Source of the DNA: Thermococcus sp. | GTDB taxonomy: Archaea; Methanobacteriota_B; Thermococci; Thermococcales; Thermococcaceae | NCBI RefSeq assembly: GCF_027023865.1 | Contig: NZ_JALVUC010000010.1 | Span: 1-64,000 of the forward strand | DNA: 64,000 bases | Direction: 5' to 3' | Shown here: one piece after another, positions 17,940-26,217 of the stretch | Layout of the letters: each line of letters starts with the position of its first letter | How positions within the stretch are numbered: the stretch's first letter is position 1 | Program-made: the position numbers and the translations under genes | The notes under the pieces: generated by a model | What the model was told of the DNA's origin: nothing | Databases searched by the model: none | The model's input: the letters and a program-made list of their open reading frames with translations, nothing else

Positions 17940-18708
17940 GCTTCGCCACCTTTTTATCCGGTTTTTTGAAGATTAAGACATTTCCAACTGCCTCAATTCC
18001 GTGTTCCTCGCGCCTTATGAGCCCGTGCTCCCTGAAGAAGATGCTTCCTATGGCTAGTTGCGTCGCTATGTCCCAGTAGTGGAAGTCAACGTCGCTTATC
18101 TTCCTGAAGCCCGGGATGATATAGTAACCCCGTTTGAAGGTGCCCTTCACGAAGTCGTAGCCCTCGTGCATCGAGGCGATGGTGTAGTTCTCCCTGTGTC
18201 CTTCGACCAGGAACTCCCTGTAACCTGCCCTGTAGAGTATTCCGTAGACCCTGTCCATGTCCTCTATCATGAAGACTCCGTCGTCGCTGAGGACAAGCGC
18301 GATGTTGGCGAACAGCCTCACCGCGTCGAATGGGTCGAAGTGCGGCATCGTGTAGCCCCAGAGAATCGCTGTATCGTGCTCCCCGACGAGGCTCGCGGTT
18401 TCCCTTGCGTCTCCCTGAACCGTTCTGAGTTCTGGGTTTATACCGGCAGTTTTAAGCCAGTCGTGGGCCAATTCTAGGTCTTCCTTTCTGGCATCGAGCA
18501 CGGTGAGGAGCCTTGCATCGGTCGCCTTTGCAAGGGCGGTCCCCGCTATCCCCGTGCCGGCGCAGAGGTCGAGAACCCTTCCATTCCGCGGAAGCTGTTC
18601 CCGGATTGATTTAAAGAACTCCACTATCCTGTTGAACCTATCCCTCGCCCTTTCATCTTCTGGATTCATCCTCCAGTTTATGTAGCGGTAGAGCTCCTCC
18701 AGGGACAT
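17905..18708 (-). CDS. Class I SAM-dependent methyltransferase
   Basis: The 267-aa protein has motif I RVLDLCAGTGIAGTALAKAT (about residues 44-63), an acidic motif II (VLDARKEDLELA), and a motif-IV-like segment LWGYTMPHFDPFDAVRLF. The C-terminal half is a beta-rich substrate-binding region ending in HGIEAVGNVLIFKKP. No NPPY motif is present, which argues against base methylation and for a small-molecule or protein substrate. The substrate is unknown. The ATG at 18708 is followed by MSLEELYRYINWRMNPED. Confidence 0.8.
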   Translation of the reverse strand: MSLEELYRYINWRMNPEDERARDRFNRIVEFFKSIREQLPRNGRVLDLCAGTGIAGTALAKATDARLLTVLDARKEDLELAHDWLKTAGINPELRTVQGDARETASLVGEHDTAILWGYTMPHFDPFDAVRLFANIALVLSDDGVFMIEDMDRVYGILYRAGYREFLVEGHRENYTIASMHEGYDFVKGTFKRGYYIIPGFRKISDVDFHYWDIATQLAIGSIFFREHGLIRREEHGIEAVGNVLIFKKPDKKVAKLKASSAPAGGL

Positions 18709-18740
18709 GACACCACCACAGGGAGAAGTGAGTCGAGTAA

Positions 18741-18935
18741 TTTAAGGCTATCGGAAGGCTTCATGGTGGCGAGAGGGAGTGCGGCGATAAGACCGCCCGC
18801 GTTTACGTCTTCTACCTCTCGGATGGGGGATTCTTCAATGGTGATTTTCCGGACTACGCCCTGGAGCACGCGGCCCGCATCGCTCTGATAGAAAAGAAGG
18901 AGGGTGGTGAGCTGGTCAGGGTTCTCGAGGGATGA
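18741..18935 (+). pseudogene. Orphan C-terminal coding fragment
   Basis: The frame is open from the base after TAA (18738-18740) to TGA at 18933-18935 but has no ATG, GTG or TTG. From about residue 16 it reads like real protein: GDKTARVYVFYLSDGGFFN, then DFPDYALEHAARIALIEKK and ELVRVLEG. Codon third positions match local genes (GAC, CTC, GAG, AAG). It is probably the last 50 codons of a gene whose 5' part was deleted. I do not recognise the family. It lies between the methyltransferase and SdpI genes, both on the other strand. Confidence 0.5.
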
Positions 18936-19187
18936 CTACCTCCCGACGCTCGCCAGCCTGTATATCGCGAGGAAGACGAAGGCCAAGAATATCCACACCG
19001 AGTAGTTTACCCACTCCACCGATACGCTCTCCAGGTTGTAGAGGACCACAATAAAGGACATCGCAATGAGTCCAAGGTTAATCATCGTGTTGAACTCCGC
19101 CCAGGCCTTCCAGCCACTTGGCGAGAAGTGCCGCATCCTCGCGAAGAAGCCTGGGTCCCTTCCGGTTATCGTAAGGCCGAAGAACAT
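18936..19187 (-). CDS. Small membrane protein, possible C-terminal part of the SdpI-like gene
   Basis: The 83-aa frame has two membrane segments (FNTMINLGLIAMSFIVVLYNLE and YSVWIFLAFVFLAIYRLA) after a basic start. It lies in exactly the same reading frame as the SdpI-like gene upstream, separated by one TGA (19191-19193) and one ACC codon. Either it is a separate gene started at ATG 19187, with GGTG six bases before it, or it is the C-terminal domain of the upstream protein cut by a nonsense mutation. The second view fits the usual length of DUF1648 proteins better. Confidence 0.6.
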   Translation of the reverse strand: MFFGLTITGRDPGFFARMRHFSPSGWKAWAEFNTMINLGLIAMSFIVVLYNLESVSVEWVNYSVWIFLAFVFLAIYRLASVGR

Positions 19188-19190
19188 GGT

Positions 19191-19730
19191 TCACACCATC
19201 AGGGGTATTCCCACGGCTCCCCATGCTTTTGACATGAAGCCGTTCGGGTTTCCCGATGCATCGAAGTGAACAGTCATTGGCTCCGGAAGGGCGCTCCAGT
19301 TAAGTGCGACGAGGAGCAGGTAGGCTCCGAGGGCGACCAGTTGCAGGAGCAGGTATGGTCTTATGTTCACCTCTATCTTCTTCCCAGGGGGCTTCTCCGG
19401 GGCCTCCCTTGAGAGTTCCTCAAGTTCGTACGTCCTCTTGGCGACGGCCACGGATACGCCCACGCCGGCAAGGACCCCGACGATTAGGGCGAGTAGGAAG
19501 GCCTGTATGGAGACCCCCGTGAGGGCCATGATAACCAGGACGAGGGAAAACCCCACGAAGAACAGTCCCCCTGCGGTGTTCGCCTTCCTCCAGGCTTCCT
19601 CCGACATGTAGGTGTACCCAATCCTGACTCCTATGAAGGAGTTCTGTCTGTTCCTGAAGGCCAATGTCAGAATGCCAGCGACTAAGAGGGTCAGGCCTAT
19701 GAAAAGGTCAAAGGCGGTTTGAAACTCCAT
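19191..19730 (-). CDS. SdpI/DUF1648-family membrane protein
   Basis: The 179-aa product has an SdpI-like N-terminal part: membrane segment DLFIGLTLLVAGILTLAF, then NSFIGVRIGYTYMSEEAWRKAN, the hallmark motif. Two further membrane segments and a DUF1648-like motif follow (LPEPMTVHFDASGNPNGF, about residue 152). In Bacillus, SdpI gives immunity to the SDP toxin and works with a repressor; here only the family resemblance is visible. It starts one base after the PadR gene stop, so the PadR-SdpI pair is an operon. It may be prematurely ended by TGA at 19191. Confidence 0.78.
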   Translation of the reverse strand: MEFQTAFDLFIGLTLLVAGILTLAFRNRQNSFIGVRIGYTYMSEEAWRKANTAGGLFFVGFSLVLVIMALTGVSIQAFLLALIVGVLAGVGVSVAVAKRTYELEELSREAPEKPPGKKIEVNIRPYLLLQLVALGAYLLLVALNWSALPEPMTVHFDASGNPNGFMSKAWGAVGIPLMV

Positions 19731-19731
19731 C

Positions 19732-20091
19732 CTACCACCTTCCGTTAACCTTCTCAATGACCAGCACGGTCTCCTTGATTTCATCCCTAAGCTCTTCCAA
19801 AACCTCCCTTCCAAGCTCTGTCAGGCGGTAATACTTCCTCGGTCGTCCTCCTGCTTCAGCCCACTCATCCTCGACCAGGCTAAGCCTCTTCAGTCCCTTC
19901 AGAATGTCGTACAGGGCACCTTCACTCGGAACTAGCTTCCCATTGCTCAGCTCGTTGAGTTTCTTCCTTATAGCGTAGCCGTGAAGCTCGCCTTCCTTCT
20001 CTAGAATAGACAGGACCAAGTAGGAATATAAACCCGAGCGGAGCTCTTTTCTGAGCTTCTTGAGTGCCTTTTCCTTCGGGTTTCCGAGCAA
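19732..20091 (-). CDS. PadR-family transcriptional regulator
   Basis: The 119-aa winged-helix protein has the PadR pattern LVLSILEKEGELHGYAIRKKLNELS (about residues 25-49), SEGALYDILKGLKRLSLV and GGRPRKYYRLTELG. It overlaps neither neighbour but sits one base upstream of the SdpI-like start. It most likely controls its own operon with the SdpI-like protein, as in other PadR/SdpI pairs. That control is inferred from position only. Confidence 0.85.
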   Translation of the reverse strand: MLGNPKEKALKKLRKELRSGLYSYLVLSILEKEGELHGYAIRKKLNELSNGKLVPSEGALYDILKGLKRLSLVEDEWAEAGGRPRKYYRLTELGREVLEELRDEIKETVLVIEKVNGRW

Positions 20092-20134
20092 GTTGTTCCC
20101 TCCCTCGTAGGTGGGAGGGAAATAATAAAAAGCT

Positions 20135-21430
20135 TCACCACTTAACAGTTTCTTTCTCCCGTTCCGCCTTCACCCCTGGCAGGAGCTTTATGAGGTAGAG
20201 CCCAACAGCGAGCATCACCGCGTAGCTCACTCCGAGGATGATGTAGCTCGGGCTGTAGTGCCAGTAGGCCGCGAGGGAATCCACGAACCAGTGGATTAAA
20301 ATCAAAGCCGTCAGGGCCTCCCTGCCCTTGCCTTGCCCGTATGCCCTTGAGAAAATCACGGTCGTGGATGCGTGAAAGAGGAGCGCCAAGAACCTTTCGA
20401 GTGCGCTTAGTAACACTACTGAGCCACCACTTACCATGCTTATCAGTGATACGTAGATGGCCTCCCCAAAACCGAAGCCGGCCCCTATGTAAAGGGCTTT
20501 TCTCTGGCTTTTGCCCCGTGAGGCGTAATACTTAGCGACCTCCTGAAGGAGCCCGGCTATAAAGCCCGTCCAGAGGACGAGGAAAGTGATGTTTGAAACG
20601 CCAAGGAAGGTGGGGATCGATTGAATCAGTGGTTGGATGAGGAGCACGATGAAGAGGAGGACCATGCCGAAGATGACCTCCGCGATGCCAAGCCTCCTCA
20701 CGTAGGCCCAGATAATCAGAAAAGCCAGTAGGGCGCCCAAAATAGGATAGAGGGCACTGGCAGTGGCTTTAAAGGGCACGCCCTTGAGGTGGAATCCATC
20801 CACCTTTCCGTCCCTTACGGTGACGGTAACGGTGTAGGTTCCCTTTGAAGCGGTGACGCGGTAGTAATACGTAATGTAGGGCCCTTCCTCCTCGCGTTTC
20901 ACGAATTCATATGACTGTATCTCGCCGTGAGCCCTTATCAGGCTCTTGCGTATTGCCTCGAAGGAACCCTCGGTGAGGGCTTTTTTCATAATGGGTGAGA
21001 GATACGGCTCAACAATCGAGTAGTTGCCAGTTTTAAGGGCCCCAATCATAGCATCCTGCGGTGTGAGGGCTTTCTCCTGCCTTTTGGAGACCCCCACTAT
21101 CCAGAGCCCCGCTATCTTTCCACCTTGGATGACGAGCTTGAAGCTCACGGAAGCCCTTTCAAAATCGACCCTAACGTACTCGTATCCCCCTTCTGCGCCG
21201 GTGTAGCTCGCGTTGACGAGCCCCCCGTACTTCTCAACGAGCGAACTCCTCAGCTCCACGAACTTGGATTCTGGAAATGCCGACTGCATCTGGGGGCTTA
21301 GATACGGCTCGAGGTAGGAGTACTTCCCTGACCCCATGGCTTTTATGAACGCCCCAGCAGCTCCACTCTGGGCAGTGACTAGGGGAATGAACAGGAGAAG
21401 AAAAACTATGGGGAGAACCCAGGCCCTCAT
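20135..21430 (-). CDS. Membrane protein: two DUF3887-like repeats plus YhfC-like intramembrane protease domain
   Basis: The 431-aa protein starts with a signal peptide (MRAWVLPIVFLLLFIPLVTAQ). Two similar soluble repeats follow (about residues 22-115 and 122-220), each with a K-x-x-Y/N-Y/S motif before EPYLSP. These resemble DUF3887. The C-terminal half has seven or eight membrane helices with QEVAKYYASRG, GAGFGFGEAIYVSL, ALLFHASTTVIFSRA and ILIHWFVDSLAAYW. The conserved Glu and His residues match YhfC/CPBP-like intramembrane metalloproteases. The extracellular repeats may present the substrate. No partner is known. A PadR/SdpI pair lies just downstream. Confidence 0.72.
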   Translation of the reverse strand: MRAWVLPIVFLLLFIPLVTAQSGAAGAFIKAMGSGKYSYLEPYLSPQMQSAFPESKFVELRSSLVEKYGGLVNASYTGAEGGYEYVRVDFERASVSFKLVIQGGKIAGLWIVGVSKRQEKALTPQDAMIGALKTGNYSIVEPYLSPIMKKALTEGSFEAIRKSLIRAHGEIQSYEFVKREEEGPYITYYYRVTASKGTYTVTVTVRDGKVDGFHLKGVPFKATASALYPILGALLAFLIIWAYVRRLGIAEVIFGMVLLFIVLLIQPLIQSIPTFLGVSNITFLVLWTGFIAGLLQEVAKYYASRGKSQRKALYIGAGFGFGEAIYVSLISMVSGGSVVLLSALERFLALLFHASTTVIFSRAYGQGKGREALTALILIHWFVDSLAAYWHYSPSYIILGVSYAVMLAVGLYLIKLLPGVKAEREKETVKW

Positions 21431-21441
21431 CTGCCTCCCCT

Positions 21442-21762
21442 CTACTCGGGCTCTACCATAACGGCCGTTCCAAAGGCGTAAACCTCGGCCATCCTCTGCC
21501 CAACGTTGGAAGTCATGAAGCGCATCCCGACGACGGCGTTGGCACCCATCTTCTCCGCGTTCTCTATCATCCTCTGGAGTGCTATCTCTCTCGCCTCGGC
21601 CATCATCTCGGTGTACTCTTTGACCTCACCGCCAACGAGGTTTCGGAAGCCGGCTATTATGTCCCTGCCTAGGTGCGTTGCCATCACAACCCCTCCCCTG
21701 GCTAACCCCTTAACTTCAACAATGCGGTAGCCAGGAATGCCCTCTGTCGTCACTACAATCAT
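21442..21762 (-). CDS. YbjQ/UPF0145-family protein
   Basis: The 106-aa protein starts MIVVTTEGIPGYRIVEVKGLARG and has EMMAEAREIALQRMIENAEKMGANAVVGMRF, the YbjQ pattern of a small pentameric protein. I chose ATG 21762 because GGGTG is spaced six bases upstream. Upstream in-frame ATGs at 21768 and 21780 are less well placed. The function of the family is not established. The gene is 11 bases upstream of the YhfC-like gene on the same strand. Confidence 0.88.
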   Translation of the reverse strand: MIVVTTEGIPGYRIVEVKGLARGGVVMATHLGRDIIAGFRNLVGGEVKEYTEMMAEAREIALQRMIENAEKMGANAVVGMRFMTSNVGQRMAEVYAFGTAVMVEPE

Positions 21763-21850
21763 ACCCATCACCCGATACATCGAACTTCGAGGTATATTGG
21801 GTGGAGGACTATAAAAGCGTTTCGAAAGGGAAGATGAAGAAGAAAAGGAA

Positions 21851-22450
21851 TCAGACTGAGTTGTAATATATGACGTAGGTGTTGGAGTCGTCGTATATCT
21901 CCTGAGGGGCAACACCGTCGAGGTATTTCCAGCTCCAGCCGGGGTTGGCGTCGATATCAGGTCCGCCTGCCGCCATGTAGGCCGCCCACACGAGCTCGGA
22001 GCAGTAGTAGCTGTCGCCGTAAACATGCTTTGTCCACCACTTCCAGTCGTAGGGCTTGCCAAGCTGCTGGAGGGCGAATTCAACCGCTGCCTGCCTTACG
22101 TAGTTGGTTGTTTTAACCCTGAGAACCGCGACGGTGTCGTACCTCTTGAGGAAGTCGGAGAGGTAGACCAGCCTGACCTCGCTCGGGTTGTCCCAAGCTT
22201 CAACAACCACCCAATCATTGGCATTGTAGTCATAGTAGGCTATTATCCCTGTGTGGGTCCAATAACCGGGTATTACGAGGTCGCTGACAGGGTTGTGCCC
22301 CATGACAATGTCGCCCGGGATAAGCCCGTGCGGGTACGGATGGTGGTAGTTCGAGCCTCCCAGACTCCCCGAAGCCGCGACCGGGTGCATCATGGTCACG
22401 AGAACCAGAAGTCCAACTATAACCCCTGCTGTCGCAAGTTTGCTCCTCAT
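21851..22450 (-). CDS. Secreted YiiX-like permuted papain-fold hydrolase
   Basis: The 199-aa protein has a signal peptide (RSKLATAGVIVGLLVLVTMM...AASG). The mature part has the YiiX/YaeF permuted NlpC-P60 order: LIPGDIVMGHNP, then the catalytic-type His in YWTHTGIIAYY, and later the nucleophile Cys in YYCSELVWAAY. Such enzymes cleave amide or thioester bonds; the substrate in archaea is unknown. I chose ATG 22450 because GGAGGTG is seven bases upstream. The in-frame ATG at 22492 has no such site. It is separated from the YbjQ gene by about 90 bases. Confidence 0.82.
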   Translation of the reverse strand: MRSKLATAGVIVGLLVLVTMMHPVAASGSLGGSNYHHPYPHGLIPGDIVMGHNPVSDLVIPGYWTHTGIIAYYDYNANDWVVVEAWDNPSEVRLVYLSDFLKRYDTVAVLRVKTTNYVRQAAVEFALQQLGKPYDWKWWTKHVYGDSYYCSELVWAAYMAAGGPDIDANPGWSWKYLDGVAPQEIYDDSNTYVIYYNSV

Positions 22451-22653
22451 TTGAAGGCACCTCCGGATTTTGGATTTTAAGTGACCCTTCATGTCTAATA
22501 AATGTTGTGTATGCTATTTTCTGGGCTCTAGTACACCCTGATGTCCCTTTAAATTTTGAATATCCCATAATCAAACAGGTTGTTCAATGTACTAATTGAG
22601 ATTCCTTCATGTTTATGGTTTGATATTGTACTTGACACTGGCCGCCGATGGCC

Positions 22654-22662
22654 ATTTAAACC
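22654..22662 (+). promoter_or_regulatory. TATA box for dph2
   Basis: ATTTAAACC lies about 33 bases before the dph2 ATG at 22691. The interval 22451-22653 is AT-rich and otherwise contains no visible gene. Confidence 0.45.
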
Positions 22663-22690
22663 GTTCCTTAAAATGTAATTGGGTGGTGGA

Positions 22691-23725
22691 ATGCACGATG
22701 TCCCAATGGGTGAGATACTAAAAAAGCTCCGTGAGCTTAACGCTGAGAGGGTGCTCATCCAGACTCCCGAGGGGTTGAAGTCGGAGGCACAGGTACTCGC
22801 GGACTTCCTTGAGGAGAACGGGATATATGCGATAATAAGTGGGGACGTGAACTACGGTGCCTGCGATCCTGCCGATACCGAAGCGAAGAGGCTCGGTTGC
22901 GACGCGCTGATCCATCTCGGCCATAGCTACATGGCGCTCCACCTTGAGATTCCAACGATATTCGTCCCTGCCTTCGCGAAGGTCGACGTCGTTCCTGCCA
23001 TTGAGCAGAACATCGATGAAATCAAAAAGCTCGGGAGGAGGATTGCCCTCGTCACAACGACCCAGCACATCCACCAGCTTGAGAGGGCAAGAGCTTTCTT
23101 GGAGGGGAACGGTTTTGAAGTTCTCATCGGAAAAGGTGACTCCCGCGTCAGCTGGCCGGGGCAGGTTCTGGGATGCAACTTTAGTACCGCCAAGGTGGAC
23201 GCGGATGGTGTTCTCTTCATCGGTGCCGGCTACTTTCACCCTACAGGCGTTGCTATGACAGTTAAGAAACCTACCTTGGCAGTCAATCCCTACTCGGGCG
23301 ATGCGGTATGGATGGACAGAGAGGCCGAGAGGCTTATCAGGAAGCGCTGGGCGCAGATAGCGAAGGCGATAGACGCTCAGAGGTTTGGCGTAATCACGAG
23401 CACCAAGAAGGGTCAGCTCAGGCTCTCTGAGGCGAAGCGCATGGTGAAGCTCCTCCGCGAGCACGGGAAGTACGCCAAGCTCATCGCTATGAACCACGTA
23501 AATTATTTTGCTTTAGAAGGTTTCGACTTTGACGCTTACGTTGTGGTCGCCTGTCCCCGTGTCCCGGTAGATGACTACGAGAGCTGGAGGAAGCCGGTGC
23601 TTACTCCGAGGGAGGTGGAGATACTGCTCGGCCTGCACAATGAGTATGAGTTCGACGAAATAGTCGGTGTTGAGCGGGGGACGGATGAACCACTGGGGTT
23701 ATCATTAAAGGGACCTGTGACTTAA
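22691..23725 (+). CDS. dph2: Diphthamide synthase Dph2
   Basis: The 344-aa archaeal Dph2 is a non-classical radical SAM enzyme that adds the 3-amino-3-carboxypropyl group to a histidine of EF-2. Three cysteines that should hold the 4Fe-4S cluster are visible: GACDPADTEAKRLG (about residue 59), GQVLGCNFSTAK (about 163) and VVACPRVPVDDYESW (about 287). I chose ATG 22691 (MHDVPMGEIL) because GGTGGTGG precedes it. The segment 23492-23662 is duplicated without change at 25978-26148. Confidence 0.93.
   Translation: MHDVPMGEILKKLRELNAERVLIQTPEGLKSEAQVLADFLEENGIYAIISGDVNYGACDPADTEAKRLGCDALIHLGHSYMALHLEIPTIFVPAFAKVDVVPAIEQNIDEIKKLGRRIALVTTTQHIHQLERARAFLEGNGFEVLIGKGDSRVSWPGQVLGCNFSTAKVDADGVLFIGAGYFHPTGVAMTVKKPTLAVNPYSGDAVWMDREAERLIRKRWAQIAKAIDAQRFGVITSTKKGQLRLSEAKRMVKLLREHGKYAKLIAMNHVNYFALEGFDFDAYVVVACPRVPVDDYESWRKPVLTPREVEILLGLHNEYEFDEIVGVERGTDEPLGLSLKGPVT
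23492..23662 (+). repeat. 171-bp segment of dph2, identical to 25978-26148 (copy 1)
   Basis: This stretch of the dph2 3' region is base-for-base identical to 25978-26148 by direct reading (offset 2486). Homology continues on both sides but with clear divergence. Confidence 0.9.
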
Positions 23726-23796
23726 TTGATGAATATTTGGATTTTTTATCTAATCTCTGAATATTTCCCATGGGACTTTTCCTAATAATGGGAACA

Positions 23797-23804
23797 TATA
23801 TAAG
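23797..23804 (+). promoter_or_regulatory. TATA box for the HEAT-repeat gene
   Basis: TATATAAG is centred about 26 bases before ATG 23827. This placing implies a nearly leaderless transcript and supports that start. Confidence 0.5.
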
Positions 23805-23826
23805 TTCCTACTTCAAACACGCTGTG

Positions 23827-25605
23827 ATGACAACCGGAGAAAATATTGGCGGGCTTTTAGGGGAATATCTTTCCTCATGGGAGATAGATAAGGTTATTGA
23901 GTTGGCGCTGAGAGATGATGCCGCCCTGAGGGGACTCTTTAAGCTTCTCCACAGTCGTGATGACGAGATGAAACTTCGGGCATTGATGGCCATTGAAGGG
24001 GTTTTAGAGGCTTTACCTGAAGTTAAACGGCTCTTTCTTGTTCGTGAATTTCTTGATGACCTGATAAATGCTGCTAAAAGCGACAATGACGCGGTCTCAA
24101 TCCGTGCACTCAAGGCCATCGCTCTCCTCATCAACGGCATTCCCCTAGACCCCGGAACGTTTGTGGATTTGGGTCATGTTCTTAAAGACCTCGTGAAGTC
24201 TCGGAGAGAGGATGAGGTTCTCTTAGAGATTCCCCAAGTACTCAAAAATATGCGCGTCCTCTCCCCAAGCCCGCAGGTTCATGATGTCGTGGCTAGACTG
24301 CTCAGGTCTAAGAATCTACGGTTAAAGGCGATGGGTCTGCGCCTTCTCCTCAACGTGAGTGTGTATACCGGGGATCCATCCCTTCTTAAGGACATCTTCT
24401 CTGCTATCGGGGATATGCTGAGCGGAGAGCATGTCTCGCTGGCGGACTTTGCACTTGGTATCCTCCTTGAAATAGCTGAACATCCTCTTATTGAGGAAAT
24501 ACTAGATGACGTTGCGAGAACCTTGACCCTCGTGAAAAACCTGGCCCTGGGGAAGAACCCGGAGCTGGGGGAGAAGGCCCGCTTGGTGGCAGAGAAACTT
24601 GAGGACGCGATTTGCCGGTACTATAATGGAAGGCCTGAAAAGGCAAAGGAGAAGATAAACGAACTCCTGATAGAGGAGCGCTTCCATGAGGCAATCGACC
24701 TTGCACTGGCTGTCGGTGACACCTACATCCTGAAGTGGCTCGCGGAAGTCCTTAAGGAGATGGGAAAGGAAACCCTTAAGATAAACGAGCGCGTTCTCCC
24801 CGGGCTGAGGTACCCGTCTCTGCCCCCAGAGAAAAAGGCCCAGAGGTATCTGAAGCTGCCCTCCCTATCGCAGTTCAAAACATCGAGAAAGAGCGCCCTT
24901 GAGGTGGCGCTCAAAGAACCCCCCTTAGGTGGGGGTAAACTCACAAAGGTGGAGAGGGCTGAGCTGGAGCGTGCCCTTGAGTCAGGGAAAGAGGAGAAAC
25001 TCTTTGAATTATCGAAGGAAAGACCTGAAGTGGTGTTTGAACTGACCCACAAATTGGAGGTGGGTGATAAGTTTGAGAGGATGGATGCCCTTTGGGCGCT
25101 CTCAAAGCTCGCAGAGAAACTTGATGAGGAGAGAACGTTTATCCTAAAGCCTGCTGTGGGACCCTTGATAAGGATTACAAAATCCTCCAACCGCTGGGCG
25201 ACACTGAGGGCCACTAAAACGCTCGCAAAGCTGGCCTCCAAGGCTCCCTACGGGAACGAGATAGTTGGACACTTCCTTGAGGAATACATCTCCAATGAAG
25301 GCGATGGTGTCCTGCCATCCCTTGTGTTCTTCAGCTACTACTTTAGTGAGAGATGGGATGAAAAGACCGCCAGGGCGGTGCTCGCGAAACTCGGTGATTA
25401 CCTTAGGAGTGAGACTCTCTTCGACACCCTCCTCGTTCTCGATGCGCTTGTATCTTCGATCCCTCCTGAGAAGTTGCACCTCCTCAGACCCTTCGTTGAG
25501 AGACTGAAGGAGGTCAAAAAAATTGCCTCATCGGACGAGCAGAAGCTCGCCTTGAGAGTTCTTGAAGGAATAGCAGAGAGGTCCAAGGCCCTGGTCACTT
25601 CTTAG
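23827..25605 (+). CDS. HEAT-repeat protein
   Basis: The 592-aa soluble protein is built almost entirely of paired helices with HEAT-like spacing, for example LRALMAIEGVLEALPEVKRLFL, SIRALKAIALLINGIPL and MDALWALSKLAEKLDEERT. It has no membrane segment or catalytic motif, so a scaffold or protein-binding role is likely. An in-frame ATG at 23770 exists, but the TATA box lies downstream of it. Truncated relatives lie at 26653-26914 (fragment) and 29552-30507. The 3' end overlaps the convergent partner-gene relic. The specific function is unknown. Confidence 0.75.
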   Translation: MTTGENIGGLLGEYLSSWEIDKVIELALRDDAALRGLFKLLHSRDDEMKLRALMAIEGVLEALPEVKRLFLVREFLDDLINAAKSDNDAVSIRALKAIALLINGIPLDPGTFVDLGHVLKDLVKSRREDEVLLEIPQVLKNMRVLSPSPQVHDVVARLLRSKNLRLKAMGLRLLLNVSVYTGDPSLLKDIFSAIGDMLSGEHVSLADFALGILLEIAEHPLIEEILDDVARTLTLVKNLALGKNPELGEKARLVAEKLEDAICRYYNGRPEKAKEKINELLIEERFHEAIDLALAVGDTYILKWLAEVLKEMGKETLKINERVLPGLRYPSLPPEKKAQRYLKLPSLSQFKTSRKSALEVALKEPPLGGGKLTKVERAELERALESGKEEKLFELSKERPEVVFELTHKLEVGDKFERMDALWALSKLAEKLDEERTFILKPAVGPLIRITKSSNRWATLRATKTLAKLASKAPYGNEIVGHFLEEYISNEGDGVLPSLVFFSYYFSERWDEKTARAVLAKLGDYLRSETLFDTLLVLDALVSSIPPEKLHLLRPFVERLKEVKKIASSDEQKLALRVLEGIAERSKALVTS

Positions 25606-25890
25606 ACAGGAGTTTTATTGCCCTTATGACGTCTGCACAGGTCTTGATTTTAATACCGGGGCTTTCTCATCGGATACTCCCTGGAGCATTATGGCGAGAA
25701 TCTCGTACCGAGCCTTGAGGACTTCGAGTATCTTCTCTGCAATAGCCCCCACCCACGTAGTTTTTATGGCCTTTAGGAGGCCTTCCTCGCTCTCCTCTTT
25801 GACTCTCAGGTGGAGCTCCTCACCAAGATCTGAAGGAACATTAAAACCACGGGCGATGGGTGTGGAGCGCTTTGGCGTAATCACGAGCAC
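25595..25890 (-). pseudogene. Relic of the KaiC-partner gene
   Basis: Minus-strand coding similarity to the gene at 26912-27472 is clear: EELHLRVKEESEEGLLKAI then WVGAIAEKILEVLKARYEILAIMLQ. The C-terminal tail is KIKTCADVIRAIKLLSKK after a one-base shift near 25640-25660. The N-terminal half is missing. About 35 codons are lost between two similar M-L-Q/T-L-Q segments, consistent with deletion between short repeats. It ends convergently inside the HEAT gene 3' end, the same arrangement as the longer copy. No function can remain. Confidence 0.7.
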
Positions 25891-26217
25891 CGAGAAGGGT
25901 CAGCTTCGATTGGCCGAGGCGGGGAGGATCGTGGGACTTCTTTGCGAGGGCGGATGTACGTCAAACTTATAACCATAAACCACGTAAATTATTTTGCTTT
26001 AGAAGGTTTCGACTTTGACGCTTACGTTGTGGTCGCCTGTCCCCGTGTCCCGGTAGATGACTACGAGAGCTGGAGGAAGCCGGTGCTTACTCCGAGGGAG
26101 GTGGAGATACTGCTCGGCCTGCACAATGAGTATGAGTTCGACGAAATACTTGATGTTGATCGAAAGGTTGATGAGCCCTTAAAGGTGTCCGTTCATGGCG
26201 TTAAGGATTCTCTTTGA
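25859..26217 (+). pseudogene. Partial second copy of dph2 (3' end)
   Basis: This encodes the last 120 or so residues of a Dph2: RFGVITSTEKGQLRLAEAG, then after a one-base shift near 25945 KLITINHVNYFALEGFDFDA, and so on to DEPLKVSVHGVKDSL. The first 120 bases and the last 60 are diverged from the intact dph2, but the middle 171 bases are identical. The 5' two-thirds of the gene are absent and the frame is broken, so it is non-functional. It abuts the partner-gene relic on the left and overlaps the membrane-protein start on the right. Confidence 0.85.
25978..26148 (+). repeat. 171-bp segment of dph2, identical to 23492-23662 (copy 2)
   Basis: Second copy of the perfect repeat, inside the dph2 relic. 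The perfect core within diverged flanks points to recent gene conversion rather than simple recent duplication. Confidence 0.9.

Noticed and set aside
23726-23775. Possible C/D box small RNA (TGATGA ... CTGA) downstream of dph2
   Set aside because: Only one C-like and one D-like box are present without the inner D' and C' pair. The stretch is simply AT-rich spacer.
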